Source: DAOUJH01 sp965248955 (lineage in GTDB: Bacteria; Chloroflexota; Dehalococcoidia; Lucifugimonadales; QGNO01). From it: a stretch of 64,000 bases of DNA. A program made the position numbers and the translations under genes. Of the stretch, positions 17,024-25,671 are shown in pieces. Location: contig OZ252212.1 of the NCBI GenBank assembly GCA_965248955.1, positions 1,116,001 to 1,180,000 of the forward strand. Reading direction: 5' to 3'. Position 1 is the first letter of the stretch. Each line of letters opens with the position of its first letter. The notes below the pieces were generated by a model. That model had not been told where the DNA came from. It did no database searches and worked only from the letters and a program-made list of their open reading frames with translations.

Positions 17024-17749
17024 CTACTCCGTGGGATATGAGGCCACTTGGTAGACCCCGTTCCTAACTTCTTCGAGAATCCTTCGGTACTCTTCCGCGG
17101 AGACAGGAACGAACCGTATATAGTCGCCTGGCTCCGCTATGACGGGCGGCTGCTTCGATGGATCGAACAGGCGCACCGGCGTCTGCCCTATGAGCTGCCA
17201 CCCGCCGGGACTCTCTATGGGATAGACGCCCGTTTGCCGTTCAGCAATGCCCACGGATCCCGCGGGTATCGCCGTGCGCGGCGTCTGTAAACGTGGCGTG
17301 GCTATCTTTTCCGGCATACCTCCCAGGTAGGTGAACCCGGGCGTGAATCCCATCATGTACACCAGGTAGTCCGTACCAGAGTGCAGCGCGATGACCTCTT
17401 CTTCCGTGAGGCCGTTATACTCAGCTACATATTCCAGGTCAGGGCCGTGGTCGTCGCCGTACGCGGTGGGTAGCTCAACCACTCTGGAGGCCGTTGGAGG
17501 AGTCTCATCCAAGTCTTGCGTCAGCTCTCGTACCCGCCCCTCCAACTCATTCGGCGGCAAGATCAACGGGTCGTAGTTGATGAGAACAGAGCGATAGGTC
17601 GGCACCAGGTCAAGGACTCCCGATATGCCCTGCTTTTCTATAGCGAGAGACAGGCTATGCACCATGCGATTGATTTCAGGGGATATGCCGTCGCCCAGCT
17701 CAATGACGAATGCCTTGTCTCCGGCGGGGACGAACCTCAAATCAGCCAT
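17024..17749 (-). CDS. pxpB: 5-oxoprolinase subunit B (KipI/AHS1)
   Basis: AHS1-family protein of 241 residues. Signature segments include YMMGFTPGFTYLGGMPE and SVGIAERQTGVYP with SPGGWQLIGQTP. It is a partner of PxpC in the ATP-dependent 5-oxoprolinase. The genes are separated by only a few bases on both sides, so one transcript is expected. Confidence 0.93.
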   Translation of the reverse strand: MADLRFVPAGDKAFVIELGDGISPEINRMVHSLSLAIEKQGISGVLDLVPTYRSVLINYDPLILPPNELEGRVRELTQDLDETPPTASRVVELPTAYGDDHGPDLEYVAEYNGLTEEEVIALHSGTDYLVYMMGFTPGFTYLGGMPEKIATPRLQTPRTAIPAGSVGIAERQTGVYPIESPGGWQLIGQTPVRLFDPSKQPPVIAEPGDYIRFVPVSAEEYRRILEEVRNGVYQVASYPTE

Positions 17750-17752
17750 GGA

Positions 17753-18517
17753 CTAGACCATCTCATTCAGACGTAAGATCTCGACGCCAGCATCTCTCAG
17801 CCCGTTCCGCACGGCGCGCGCCATCTCCACCGCGCCCGGGGTGTCCCCGTGCAGGCAGAGGGTGTCGGCTTGCACCTCCACCTCCTCTCCGGTGACAGCC
17901 GTGGCTCTGCCTTTCGTCACCATCTTCAGGCTTCGTTCAACCACTTCGTCCAGATCGTGAATCACAGAGCCGGGCTTGGACCTTGAGACCAGCGTGCTGT
18001 CCGGGTTGAGTGCGCGGTCGGCGAACGCCTCCGTTGCCACGCGAAGGCCCATTTCGCGGGCCAGGCCGGCCCAAGGACTGCCTGCCAGCACTATGAGGAT
18101 CATTTCCGGGTCTATTTCCAGGACCGCTTCATTGATTGCTCTGGCTAGGTCGCCTCCATCCGCCGCCATGTTGTACATGGCGCCGTGAGGCTTCACGTGC
18201 TGCAACCTATGGTCTTTGGTGAAAGCTTTGAGCGCACCTATCTGGTACATCACGTCGTTCTTCGCCTCGGGGGAGGTGAGCAGCATGTTGCGCCGGCCAA
18301 ACCCCTGAAGGTCGGGGAAGCTGGGATGCGCGCCGACGGCTACGCCGTGCTCTTCAGCGAGATTAACGGTGTGGCGCATCCACTGCGGATCGCCGGCATG
18401 GAAGCCACAGGCCACGTTGGCCGACGTGATGTATTTGATAATCTCTTCATCTTGGCCCAGCTTGTAGGAGCCAAAGCTCTCTCCCATGTCACAGTTGAAG
18501 TCTATTCTGGCCGTCAT
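17753..18517 (-). CDS. pxpA: 5-oxoprolinase subunit A (LamB/YcsF family)
   Basis: LamB/YcsF protein of 254 residues. It opens with the typical IDFNCDMGESFGSY and has SANVACGFHAGDP, VAVGAHPSFPD and VKPHGAMYN, with conserved Asp/His residues. It is the first gene of the pxpA-pxpB-pxpC-ggt-peptidase run. AGGAGG stands five bases before the ATG. A TATAAT-like box lies at 18547-18552. Confidence 0.95.
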   Translation of the reverse strand: MTARIDFNCDMGESFGSYKLGQDEEIIKYITSANVACGFHAGDPQWMRHTVNLAEEHGVAVGAHPSFPDLQGFGRRNMLLTSPEAKNDVMYQIGALKAFTKDHRLQHVKPHGAMYNMAADGGDLARAINEAVLEIDPEMILIVLAGSPWAGLAREMGLRVATEAFADRALNPDSTLVSRSKPGSVIHDLDEVVERSLKMVTKGRATAVTGEEVEVQADTLCLHGDTPGAVEMARAVRNGLRDAGVEILRLNEMV

Positions 18518-18546
18518 AGCGCCTCCTAGATCATGCAGCGTCTATT

Positions 18547-18576
18547 ATTATATAGCTCCCTGGGCCATGCTATACT
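18547..18576. promoter_or_regulatory. Divergent promoter region between pxpA and the methyltransferase
   Basis: TATAAT on the minus strand (18547-18552) points to pxpA, and TATACT on the plus strand (18571-18576) points to the methyltransferase gene. The matching -35 boxes are weak, so this is a tentative call. Confidence 0.35.
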
Positions 18577-18636
18577 AGCCCCAAACACGACCCAAAGGCA
18601 CGAAGGGGCCCAGTGTGCATACGGAGGATGGCAGGG

Positions 18637-19449
18637 ATGCAGTCTAAGCAGACCCACGCGGACTTGATCAGATCTGCCTTCACCGCCCAGGTGGGGTACA
18701 TCAGCACCAGCCCTGCGTTCGTCAGCGAGGAGCGGCTGAAATGGCTGCTCGACCTGGTGCGCTTGAGCGGCAGCGCCGCGGAGCTGCAGGAATTGGAAAT
18801 GCTGGACGTGGCCTGCGGCGCCGGGGTGGTTGCGGTGCCTATGGCTGAACATGTTCGCCATGTGACCGGGCTGGACCTAACGCCCGCCGTAATCGAAAGA
18901 GCGGAGGAGTTGGCCAGAGAAAGAAATGCCGGCAACTGCAAATTTGTCGTAGGAGACGCCGGAGACCTTCCGTTTCCAGAAGGGTCTTTCGACGTAGTTA
19001 CCTGTACGTCTGCCTTCCACCACTTTGACGAGCCGGAGCGGATAATGGCGCAAATGGCTCGCGTTTTGAAGCTAGGCGGCGCTCTGTGCGCCCTAGACAT
19101 CACTACGTCGGAAGTGCCGCCTATAAGGGTGCTCCATCAGGAGATGGAGCGCCTGCGCGACCCTTCCCACATCACGAACCTCACGCCTTCCACCTGGCGT
19201 CGGATGGCGCAAAAGGCAGGCCTGAGCGTCAAGCTGCTTGGAGTGCTGCCTTCTTACCGTGATCTGGACGAGTGGATGACCATTTGTCCAACCGAGAGCA
19301 GAGATAGGGTTCGCTCATTGTTCGAGCAGGACGTACTTGACGGCAAGAGCGGGCTGGACGTGAGGAGGGATGGTGACGCCATACTGTTCACGCATCCCAT
19401 GCTGCTTGTGCGCGCTGAAAAGATCGAATCCGAGAGCGGGTGGAAATGA
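18637..19449 (+). CDS. Class I SAM-dependent methyltransferase
   Basis: About 270 residues with a methyltransferase fold: motif I LDVACGAGVVAVPMA, then GDAGDLPFPEGSFDVVTCT and a FHHFDEPE motif, in the UbiE/MenG-like group of small-molecule methyltransferases. The substrate is unknown. I chose the ATG at 18637 because GGAGG lies nine bases upstream. Its stop codon overlaps the start of the DM13 gene (ATGA), indicating translational coupling. Confidence 0.8.
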   Translation: MQSKQTHADLIRSAFTAQVGYISTSPAFVSEERLKWLLDLVRLSGSAAELQELEMLDVACGAGVVAVPMAEHVRHVTGLDLTPAVIERAEELARERNAGNCKFVVGDAGDLPFPEGSFDVVTCTSAFHHFDEPERIMAQMARVLKLGGALCALDITTSEVPPIRVLHQEMERLRDPSHITNLTPSTWRRMAQKAGLSVKLLGVLPSYRDLDEWMTICPTESRDRVRSLFEQDVLDGKSGLDVRRDGDAILFTHPMLLVRAEKIESESGWK

Positions 19450-20042
19450 AGTTAGTTTCTACCAAGCGAAGACGGCTGATCATTGGTGGACTGGTGGTGG
19501 CGCTCATCCCTGTCCTGGCGCTGGCCTGGTGGCTGGGCTCCCCTCTGTTCATCAATAAAACGGTCGACGAAGAGTTCCCTCTCACCGTGGGAGCAGACAT
19601 TCCTGAAGGAATGTCCCGCTCTGAAGCGGAAACCATCATGGAAGGCATGGCCATGATGGACAGCCCCATGACGGAATCCATGACGCATGACCAGGCAACA
19701 GCTATGGTGGTCAAGGCCGGCTCTTTCCGAGATGCTGACAGCTTTCACAAGGGCAGCGGGCGGGCTATGGTATACAGGCTAGCCGACGGCGAGCACGTTC
19801 TCAGGGTGGAGAATCTGAGAGTGACGAACGGCCCTGATTTGAGAGTGCTGCTCAGCGCACATCCTGATCCCATGAGCAGAGGTGACTTCGATAGCGAGGA
19901 ATACGTAGAGCTGGACAAGCTAAAGGGGAACATGGGCAATCAGAACTATCCGATCCCACAGTTGGACTTGTCTCAATATCGCTCCGTGGTTATATACTGC
20001 AAGCCGTTTCACGTGATCTTCAGCGTGGCGCCTCTAAGTTGA
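19446..20042 (+). CDS. DM13-domain protein, membrane anchored
   Basis: 198 residues. A basic N-terminus is followed by one membrane segment (IIGGLVVALIPVLALAWWLG), a linker rich in Met and acidic residues (about 40-80), and a C-terminal DM13 domain: GSFRDADSFHKGSG, GPDLRVLLSAH, LKGNMGNQNYPIP and VVIYCKPFHVIF, with the single conserved Cys. DM13 domains are proposed to have redox or electron-transfer roles. The domain should face outside the membrane. The start overlaps the preceding methyltransferase stop codon. Confidence 0.85.
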   Translation: MKLVSTKRRRLIIGGLVVALIPVLALAWWLGSPLFINKTVDEEFPLTVGADIPEGMSRSEAETIMEGMAMMDSPMTESMTHDQATAMVVKAGSFRDADSFHKGSGRAMVYRLADGEHVLRVENLRVTNGPDLRVLLSAHPDPMSRGDFDSEEYVELDKLKGNMGNQNYPIPQLDLSQYRSVVIYCKPFHVIFSVAPLS

Positions 20043-20069
20043 CCGCGAATCGTGCGGCTAGGACCCTAT

Positions 20070-20318
20070 ATGACAACCGCCGAATTTGAGGAAGCTATAG
20101 GACTAACCTTATTTGGTGCGGGGACTGCGTTTGCGGCGCTCGTTATACTGATGGCCATAGTTGTGCTTACCGGATGGTCGCTGCGGTGGCAATGGCTGCA
20201 GAGGCGGTTGATGGGTTCCGCGGCAGCGGAGGCACGCGATAAAGCGCTGGCGGCTTCCATTGCCGTGGGAGTTGCCCTGGCGCAGACGAATCAAACCGAA
20301 GATGACCCTTCTGAGTAG
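20070..20318 (+). CDS. Probable gamma (OadG-like) subunit of a sodium-pump decarboxylase
   Basis: Small protein of 82 residues with one strong membrane helix (GTAFAALVILMAIVVLTGW) and an Asp/Glu-rich hydrophilic end. The sequence alone is weak. The position directly before a clear OadB homolog, and the size and topology, make it the OadG-type subunit. I prefer the ATG at 20070, with TAGGA six bases upstream, over the in-frame GTG at 20052. Confidence 0.7.
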   Translation: MTTAEFEEAIGLTLFGAGTAFAALVILMAIVVLTGWSLRWQWLQRRLMGSAAAEARDKALAASIAVGVALAQTNQTEDDPSE

Positions 20319-20326
20319 AGCAGCCT

Positions 20327-21505
20327 GTGCCTGACCTTAGCCAGTACCTGAACGAGACCGGTTTTCTCAACTTGACTCCGGGCAATCTTTTGCTCATTGC
20401 GCTGGGGTTGTTCTTCATCTACACGGCAATCGCCAAGAAGGCGGAACCGTACGAATTGCTGCCCATAGGCATAGGAGTCATAATTGCCAACCTGCCTCTC
20501 AATGCGTTGACACAGCTTGCCCCTGGCGATCCACTGGCTCCGGAGGCGCTGCAGGGGTCAGGTATCCTTGGGCTCACCTTTCATTTTGCGCTCTCCTTCT
20601 GGAACATACTGCCTCCCTTGATATTCCTTGGGCTTGGCGCTCTCACCGACTTCACGCCGATCATCGCGAAGCCCAAAACGTTGCTTCTGGGTGGAGCGGC
20701 ACAGGTGGGCATCTTCGTGGCTTTCTGGGGAGCCCTGGCCATCAGCCTGGTTCCCGAAATAGGGGTAGACTTCTCCACCAGGGAAGCGGCGGCTATCGGC
20801 ATCATAGGCGGGGCGGACGGCCCCACAACGATATTCCTTTCCGCCATACTGGCTCCCGACCTGCTGGGCCGCACTGCCGTGGTCGCATACACCTACATGG
20901 CCGGCCTGGCGTTCATACAGCCTCCTTTGATGCGGCTCCTCACCACCAAGCGGGAGCGCCGGATCGTGATGCCTCCCGCGCGGGAGGTATCCAGGTTGGA
21001 AAGACTGGTATTCCCAATCCTGGCTATGGTCCTCATCATCCTGCTTGTCCCCAATGCGGCGCCATTGATAGGCATGTTTATGCTGGGCAACCTGCTGGCG
21101 GTAAGCGGCGTGGTGCCTCGACTTAGTCAAGCGGCTTCCAACGAGGTCATCAACGTGGTCACCATCTTCCTCATGGTTACGGTGGGAGCGCAGCTTTCCG
21201 CCGAAAAAGTATTACAGCTGGAAACGCTTGCCATCCTTGCCCTGGGCCTGGTCGCCCTGGCCTTTGGCACCGTGGGAGGGATACTCTTTGCCAAGCTGAT
21301 GAACCTAGTCTCCAAGGAAAAGGTAAACCCGTTGATAGGCGCTGCAGGAGTTTCCGCAGTGCCTATGGCGGCCCGCATCGCTCACACCCAGGGCCAGGAA
21401 GCCAATCCGGATACGTTTCTTCTGCCCCATGCCATGGGCCCCAATGTGGCGGGCGTGATCGGGTCGGCGGTTGTGGCGGGCGTGTTCATCTCATTGCTTG
21501 GTTAA
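20327..21505 (+). CDS. oadB: Sodium ion-translocating decarboxylase beta subunit
   Basis: Polytopic membrane protein of 392 residues in the OadB/GcdB/MmdB family. It couples decarboxylation of carboxybiotin to sodium export. The hallmark GGADGPTTIF, with the essential Asp, and GVSAVPMAARIAHTQGQ with LLPHAMGPNVAG are present. The start is a GTG eight bases after the gamma-subunit stop codon. The biotin carrier gene follows at 3 bases. Which acid is decarboxylated cannot be said, because no carboxyltransferase subunit is nearby. Confidence 0.93.
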   Translation: MPDLSQYLNETGFLNLTPGNLLLIALGLFFIYTAIAKKAEPYELLPIGIGVIIANLPLNALTQLAPGDPLAPEALQGSGILGLTFHFALSFWNILPPLIFLGLGALTDFTPIIAKPKTLLLGGAAQVGIFVAFWGALAISLVPEIGVDFSTREAAAIGIIGGADGPTTIFLSAILAPDLLGRTAVVAYTYMAGLAFIQPPLMRLLTTKRERRIVMPPAREVSRLERLVFPILAMVLIILLVPNAAPLIGMFMLGNLLAVSGVVPRLSQAASNEVINVVTIFLMVTVGAQLSAEKVLQLETLAILALGLVALAFGTVGGILFAKLMNLVSKEKVNPLIGAAGVSAVPMAARIAHTQGQEANPDTFLLPHAMGPNVAGVIGSAVVAGVFISLLG

Positions 21506-21508
21506 ACC

Positions 21509-21898
21509 ATGGCAAAGCGCATCAGGGTAAAAATCGGCGATAGGTGGCACGAAGTCGAAGTAGGTGATATCTCGACAAACCCCATCCAAGTGCTGGTCGA
21601 TGGTGAGACGGTTGAGGTCAACGTAGAAGGGCTGGCCGAGGCGATCCTACCCGCGGACACCCCGTCCCAGCTGCCCGCGGCTAGGACGATGCAAGTGAGG
21701 TCGCCCATGCCGGGCGTGATTGTATCGGTTGAGGTCGAGCCGGGGCAGAGGGTGGCGGAGGGCGACGTCCTGTGCATTCTGGAGGCCATCAAGCTTCAAC
21801 AGGCCATAAGGGCGCCGGCTGCCGGCGCCGTACAGGCGGTGCATATTGCGCCGGGCCAGAGTGTGACCGCGGGCCATGCACTGGTAGACTTGGGCTAG
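21509..21898 (+). CDS. Biotin carboxyl carrier protein of the decarboxylase
   Basis: 129 residues. An N-terminal ~55-residue beta segment and linker are followed by a biotinyl domain with MPGVIVSVEVEPGQRV and the lysine motif LEAIKLQQ. The usual sequence around the biotinylated Lys is EAMKM, so one flanking Met is Ile and the other Leu. It is the third gene of the gamma-beta-carrier set. The stop codon overlaps the convergent EamA gene by 4 bases. Confidence 0.88.
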   Translation: MAKRIRVKIGDRWHEVEVGDISTNPIQVLVDGETVEVNVEGLAEAILPADTPSQLPAARTMQVRSPMPGVIVSVEVEPGQRVAEGDVLCILEAIKLQQAIRAPAAGAVQAVHIAPGQSVTAGHALVDLG

Positions 21899-22800
21899 GC
21901 TCTGGTTAGAGCCTTGGGATGCCCATATTTCATCGCCACGTAGATTCCGGACAGTATCAAGACGCCCCCTAGAACGCTGGTCAGTGGTGGGGCTTCCCCC
22001 AGTATGATCAGGGCTGCGGCGGTGGCTATGACAGGTTCGGCCATGACTGCAATGGCCACAACAGTAGCGGTGACGTGGGCCAGCGACCAGTTGAGCAGGG
22101 AATGTCCGATTACCTGTGGCACCAGGGCCACCATCACCAGCCAGAAATAGGTGGAGGGAGTGTAGCCTGTGAAGGGGTCTCCGGCCCAGATGGCAGCTAT
22201 GAGCAAGATGACTGCGGTCACGCTGTAGACGGCGGAGTTGTAGCTTAGCGCCGGCACGTGCCGGCGCAGTCGCCGGCCGGCCAGCATGTAGCCCACTATG
22301 GCGACGGCGCCGGCGAAGGCCAGCAGATCGCCTAGAAGCTCACTTTCGCCCCCGGCATCGCCCAGAGCTATGACGACTCCACCGGCAACGCCTACGGCTA
22401 TGCCGGTGACCGCATATTTGTGAATCGGCTCCCCGAAGAAGGCGCGTGACGCAATGGCGACGAGGAACGGGCTGGTTGTAACCAGGACGACGGAGCTGGC
22501 GACGGAGGTGAGCTCCAGCGACAATATCCAGGCCCAGAAATGCACCGAAAGAGACACGGAGGAGAGGAGGACAAGAGGCAGGTCACGTTTGGTTAGACCT
22601 GAGACGGACTGGACGCCGTTTCTGATCCAGGAGCCCGCGGCAAGCCCAATCATAACGGCTGCGCCGATGGTCAATCTGTAGGAGGCTATAACCAGGGACG
22701 GCGCTTCGGCGAGGCGGATGAATATGGCGGCGAATGATACGGCTACAACACCAATGGCGAGTCCCAGGTACAGGTTGCGGGTGTTGGCTTGGGTAAGCAC
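21895..22800 (-). CDS. EamA/DMT-family transporter
   Basis: 301 residues, about ten membrane helices in two EamA repeats, as in drug/metabolite transporters. It starts LYLGLAIGVVAVSFAAIF and ends with the repeat-2 helix LILSGIYVAMKYG. The substrate is unknown. It is monocistronic and convergent with the decarboxylase set. Confidence 0.85.
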   Translation of the reverse strand: MLTQANTRNLYLGLAIGVVAVSFAAIFIRLAEAPSLVIASYRLTIGAAVMIGLAAGSWIRNGVQSVSGLTKRDLPLVLLSSVSLSVHFWAWILSLELTSVASSVVLVTTSPFLVAIASRAFFGEPIHKYAVTGIAVGVAGGVVIALGDAGGESELLGDLLAFAGAVAIVGYMLAGRRLRRHVPALSYNSAVYSVTAVILLIAAIWAGDPFTGYTPSTYFWLVMVALVPQVIGHSLLNWSLAHVTATVVAIAVMAEPVIATAAALIILGEAPPLTSVLGGVLILSGIYVAMKYGHPKALTRA

Positions 22801-22833
22801 TCACGTAGTCTACAGCATTGCGAGAGGGGCGGG

Positions 22834-22872
22834 TGAGATTCTTCGCTGCGCTCAGGATGACGGGGTGCGAAG
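22834..22872. repeat. Intergenic REP-like element
   Basis: Contains TGAGATTCTTCGCTGCGCTC followed by AGGATGAC, flanked by CTTCGC (22841-22846) and GCGAAG (22867-22872) as a 6-bp stem. I recall closely similar intergenic elements in many bacterial genomes. Only one copy was noticed in this window. Confidence 0.45.
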
Positions 22873-22883
22873 AAGAAGAGAGG

Positions 22884-22914
22884 GGGGTGCAGGCGGTTGA
22901 AACCTGCACACCCC
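22884..22914 (-). terminator. Hairpin after the second dehydratase pair
   Basis: GGGGTGTGCAGG pairs with CCTGCACCCC on the minus strand with a 2-base bulge and a 9-base loop, followed by a C/T-rich stretch. It lies 15 bases past the stop codon of gene 22929. Confidence 0.5.
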
Positions 22915-22928
22915 TTCTTGAATGCGGT

Positions 22929-24296
22929 CTAGTACCAGTCGCGGTAGAAGGTCTCGTAGGGGATGGCTGAGGGCTTGGCCACGTGCGGGATGGGGAGTTG
23001 CACCATGCCGCTTTCACGTGATGGCAGGTAGACAGTGGAGGTGCCCTGTACAAAGACTTGGTCCTCCTGATTGCGACCCTCGTACTTGATGCCGACGGCG
23101 TGGTAGGTGCGCTCGCCGTCCACGGCGCCTTCGCCGGGTTCACCCTTCTGCACCTCGGTGAACTTCTTGGTGATCTCGCCGTTGTAGAGGCCGATGTCGG
23201 AGTAGTAGAAGGGTCTGCGCAGAGCCATCTGTAGCCGGCGGATGAAGCCGTGGTCGCCCATCCAGTTGCTCATCAGGGCCTGAGGTATCTGAGACCTCTG
23301 GCCGCCCCAGTCAAAGGGGAGAGCCTGGCCGCGGTAGGCTGCCATTAGGGCGTCGCCGTGCTCGTCGGCGGCGCCCCAAGGCCAGCGGGAGACGGGATGG
23401 GTGTAGGCAAAGCCTCCGGGTCCCTCGTGCTGGATGTGCCGGCGCATCTTGTAGCCGCCCTCGAACTGGTAGCCCCTGCCTGGGCCGTTGCGTATGAATC
23501 CGGTGGCGGTCCAGTCCTGGTCTGTCCAGGGGGGGATGATGAAAGTGGGTAGCTTGTCTCCCTCGTTGACGTCCTCCCAGTAGAGGACCTCCTTGCCCCT
23601 GGGTTTGGACTTCTCCATGAGGTCGAGGATCTCCTCCACCTTCTCGGCGTTGAACTTGGGGACGTTGCGCTCGTACATCATGCGCTCGCCCAGACGCTCC
23701 ACGGACATGGCGCGGCCGGTGCCCATCTCTTCACGGGGGACCATGATGAGGGTGCCGTAGCACTTGCCGAGGAGGTCGCCGCGCATGTCCCAGTAGTTGA
23801 CGTCAGTGATGAAGAAGAAGAGGTTGCCGTGGGCGCCTGGCTTTTCGATGATCTCCTTGCCCACGGAGGAAGTCTTGAAGCCGGTGCCGACGCGGAGGAC
23901 GTCGAAGAACTCCCAAGCGGTGCCGGAGTGGAAGTTGGCGATGGGCCAGCCGCCGACACGACGGGCGCCGTGCCACATGGCGTTTCTGGCGATGATGAGA
24001 GCGGTGCCTGGTGCGATGAGGCATCCGTAAGGCCCGTTCTTGGCGTATTCGGCGTCGGTGTAGAGCGGGTTATCGTCGCCGATACTGGCGGTGTAGGCCT
24101 TGATCACGGGTTCGGTGAGCACCCAAGGGCTCTTGTAGGGTGGGCCTGAGGTGTCATAGGGCTGAGTGGTGCCCGGATAGAGGTACATACCAAGCGGGTA
24201 TCCTTCCCCGATGACCTCATTTTCGAGGTCTTCATGGGAAAGCCGCCTGAACTCGTCGACTAGGCTTTCAAAGGTCTGTTTTTCTTCTGTGGTCAT
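22929..24296 (-). CDS. MaoC-like acyl dehydratase, pair 2 subunit B
   Basis: 455 residues, paralog of gene 7336. Both share TFESLV near the N-terminus, GDDNPLYTD and an almost identical C-terminal third (from HGDALMAAYRGQALPF to the end, TFYRDWY). The N-terminal 60 residues differ more. It lies 53 bases after gene 24350, in the same order as pair 1. It is probably the large subunit of an acyl-CoA (de)hydratase with a related but different substrate. The DNA match in the 3' part includes synonymous sites, which hints at gene conversion. Confidence 0.8.
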   Translation of the reverse strand: MTTEEKQTFESLVDEFRRLSHEDLENEVIGEGYPLGMYLYPGTTQPYDTSGPPYKSPWVLTEPVIKAYTASIGDDNPLYTDAEYAKNGPYGCLIAPGTALIIARNAMWHGARRVGGWPIANFHSGTAWEFFDVLRVGTGFKTSSVGKEIIEKPGAHGNLFFFITDVNYWDMRGDLLGKCYGTLIMVPREEMGTGRAMSVERLGERMMYERNVPKFNAEKVEEILDLMEKSKPRGKEVLYWEDVNEGDKLPTFIIPPWTDQDWTATGFIRNGPGRGYQFEGGYKMRRHIQHEGPGGFAYTHPVSRWPWGAADEHGDALMAAYRGQALPFDWGGQRSQIPQALMSNWMGDHGFIRRLQMALRRPFYYSDIGLYNGEITKKFTEVQKGEPGEGAVDGERTYHAVGIKYEGRNQEDQVFVQGTSTVYLPSRESGMVQLPIPHVAKPSAIPYETFYRDWY

Positions 24297-24349
24297 TTCA
24301 CGGCTCCTTTCTCCTCACTTTCAGAACAATCGGTCAACGTCCTACGGGC

Positions 24350-25510
24350 CTACATCCAGGGATTGCCAATAGGAAGACCCACCAGGAAGCCTCTTTCCGG
24401 CAGATAGACTACTGCCGTGCCGTCCACCAGCGTTTGCCCCAGCTGATTGTGGCCGGAGAGTTTGACCTCCACCGCAGAATAATTGGCGTCGCCAACTTGC
24501 TCGTTGAACTTTCTGGTCACCTCGCCGGTGAGCCACATGGTGTCTTCGTACAGGTAGTGATTGGGAATATCCAGGGACATCCTGCGCAGGAAGCCTAGGT
24601 CGCCCATCCAGTTGGTTACGACCTGGCCGGCTAGGGCGAAGCGCATCAGTCCCTTGGAGACGGGCATCTTGAAGCCCAGTGCTTTCACAGCCAGAATGTC
24701 GCCGAAGGCCTGCTCTATGTCCATATAGGGCCAGTCGTTGCTGGGATTGACAGCTATCCTGCCGGGCCTATCCAGGATCTGGCGGTGGGCTACGGTGCCA
24801 ACGGAAAGGGCGGTGGGCTTGGCCTCAGCCACCTTCCAGGAGGATATCTCCGTGTAGTAGAGCGGACCCTTGACTAGGGTGGGCAGCTTGTCACCTACCT
24901 GGACCTCGCTCCAGTAGAGGGGGACGTCGCCGCGGTGTGGGGCTATGGCGTCCAGATCGTCTTCCAGCTTGCGGATCTCTTCGTCGGAATACTGGTAGAT
25001 CTCTCTATCTTCTATGAGGGGCTCGCCCATGGAATAGGGCACTATAGTCGCCGTTCCCCTGGCCTGGGCCAGGACACCGCCAAAGACAGTGCTGTAAGTG
25101 GCGGTGGAGTCCACCTCTACGGTCTCCCTGCTCTCCCAATTGGGCCCGTTGCGTACGTCGGTCACCTTCAGGTCGGTCATCAGCCGCTCTCCCAGGCGAA
25201 TGACGTCGTTCCACTCTGCACAGGCACTGGTGCTGAATCTACGCAGGCCGTACTGCTTCTGCTCGTAGGTTGCACCTGAATCCGGAGTGCGGGCGGAGAA
25301 AATGAAGGTGGGAGGCGCGATCATGGTGTCGTAGAGAGTGCCGACGCCGCCCGCGGCGTCGTTGTAGAGTGGATTTACATCACCCAATGCAGAGCAGAAC
25401 TTCTGAATGGATGACCAATCGGCCACTTTGACACCTTGCGGTACGTCCGTGGCGTTTTGCCCAATCAGGGCTTTGGAATCGTCAATAAACTCTTTCAACT
25501 TATCTGCCAT
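24350..25510 (-). CDS. MaoC/FAS1-like dehydratase domain protein, pair 2 subunit A
   Basis: 386 residues, the same length as its paralog at 6130. Shared blocks include the N-terminal DDSKALIGQ, GDVNPLYNDAAGGVGTLYDT, TPDSGATYEQKQYGLRRF and the C-terminal YLPERGFLVGLPIG. It is more diverged from its paralog than the B subunits are from each other. It is the first gene of the unit, with a good promoter at 25580-25607. Confidence 0.8.
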   Translation of the reverse strand: MADKLKEFIDDSKALIGQNATDVPQGVKVADWSSIQKFCSALGDVNPLYNDAAGGVGTLYDTMIAPPTFIFSARTPDSGATYEQKQYGLRRFSTSACAEWNDVIRLGERLMTDLKVTDVRNGPNWESRETVEVDSTATYSTVFGGVLAQARGTATIVPYSMGEPLIEDREIYQYSDEEIRKLEDDLDAIAPHRGDVPLYWSEVQVGDKLPTLVKGPLYYTEISSWKVAEAKPTALSVGTVAHRQILDRPGRIAVNPSNDWPYMDIEQAFGDILAVKALGFKMPVSKGLMRFALAGQVVTNWMGDLGFLRRMSLDIPNHYLYEDTMWLTGEVTRKFNEQVGDANYSAVEVKLSGHNQLGQTLVDGTAVVYLPERGFLVGLPIGNPWM

Positions 25511-25579
25511 CGATATTGCCCCCGTTCTGAATAAGCCAGAATTGCACGATCAAGCTTGAAACGTGCCTCAATTTCGGAA

Positions 25580-25607
25580 TCTATACCCGTTTCAATTGCC
25601 TTGTCAA
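25580..25607 (-). promoter_or_regulatory. Promoter of the second dehydratase pair
   Basis: On the minus strand, TTGACA (25602-25607) and TATAGA (25580-25585) are 16 bases apart, about 70 bases upstream of the ATG at 25510. Confidence 0.55.
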
Positions 25608-25671
25608 TCCCTGGGTTGATGGGGAGTCAGGGCTAGGCGAAGTCGGGTCATCGTTCTACGGTGACCATGCC

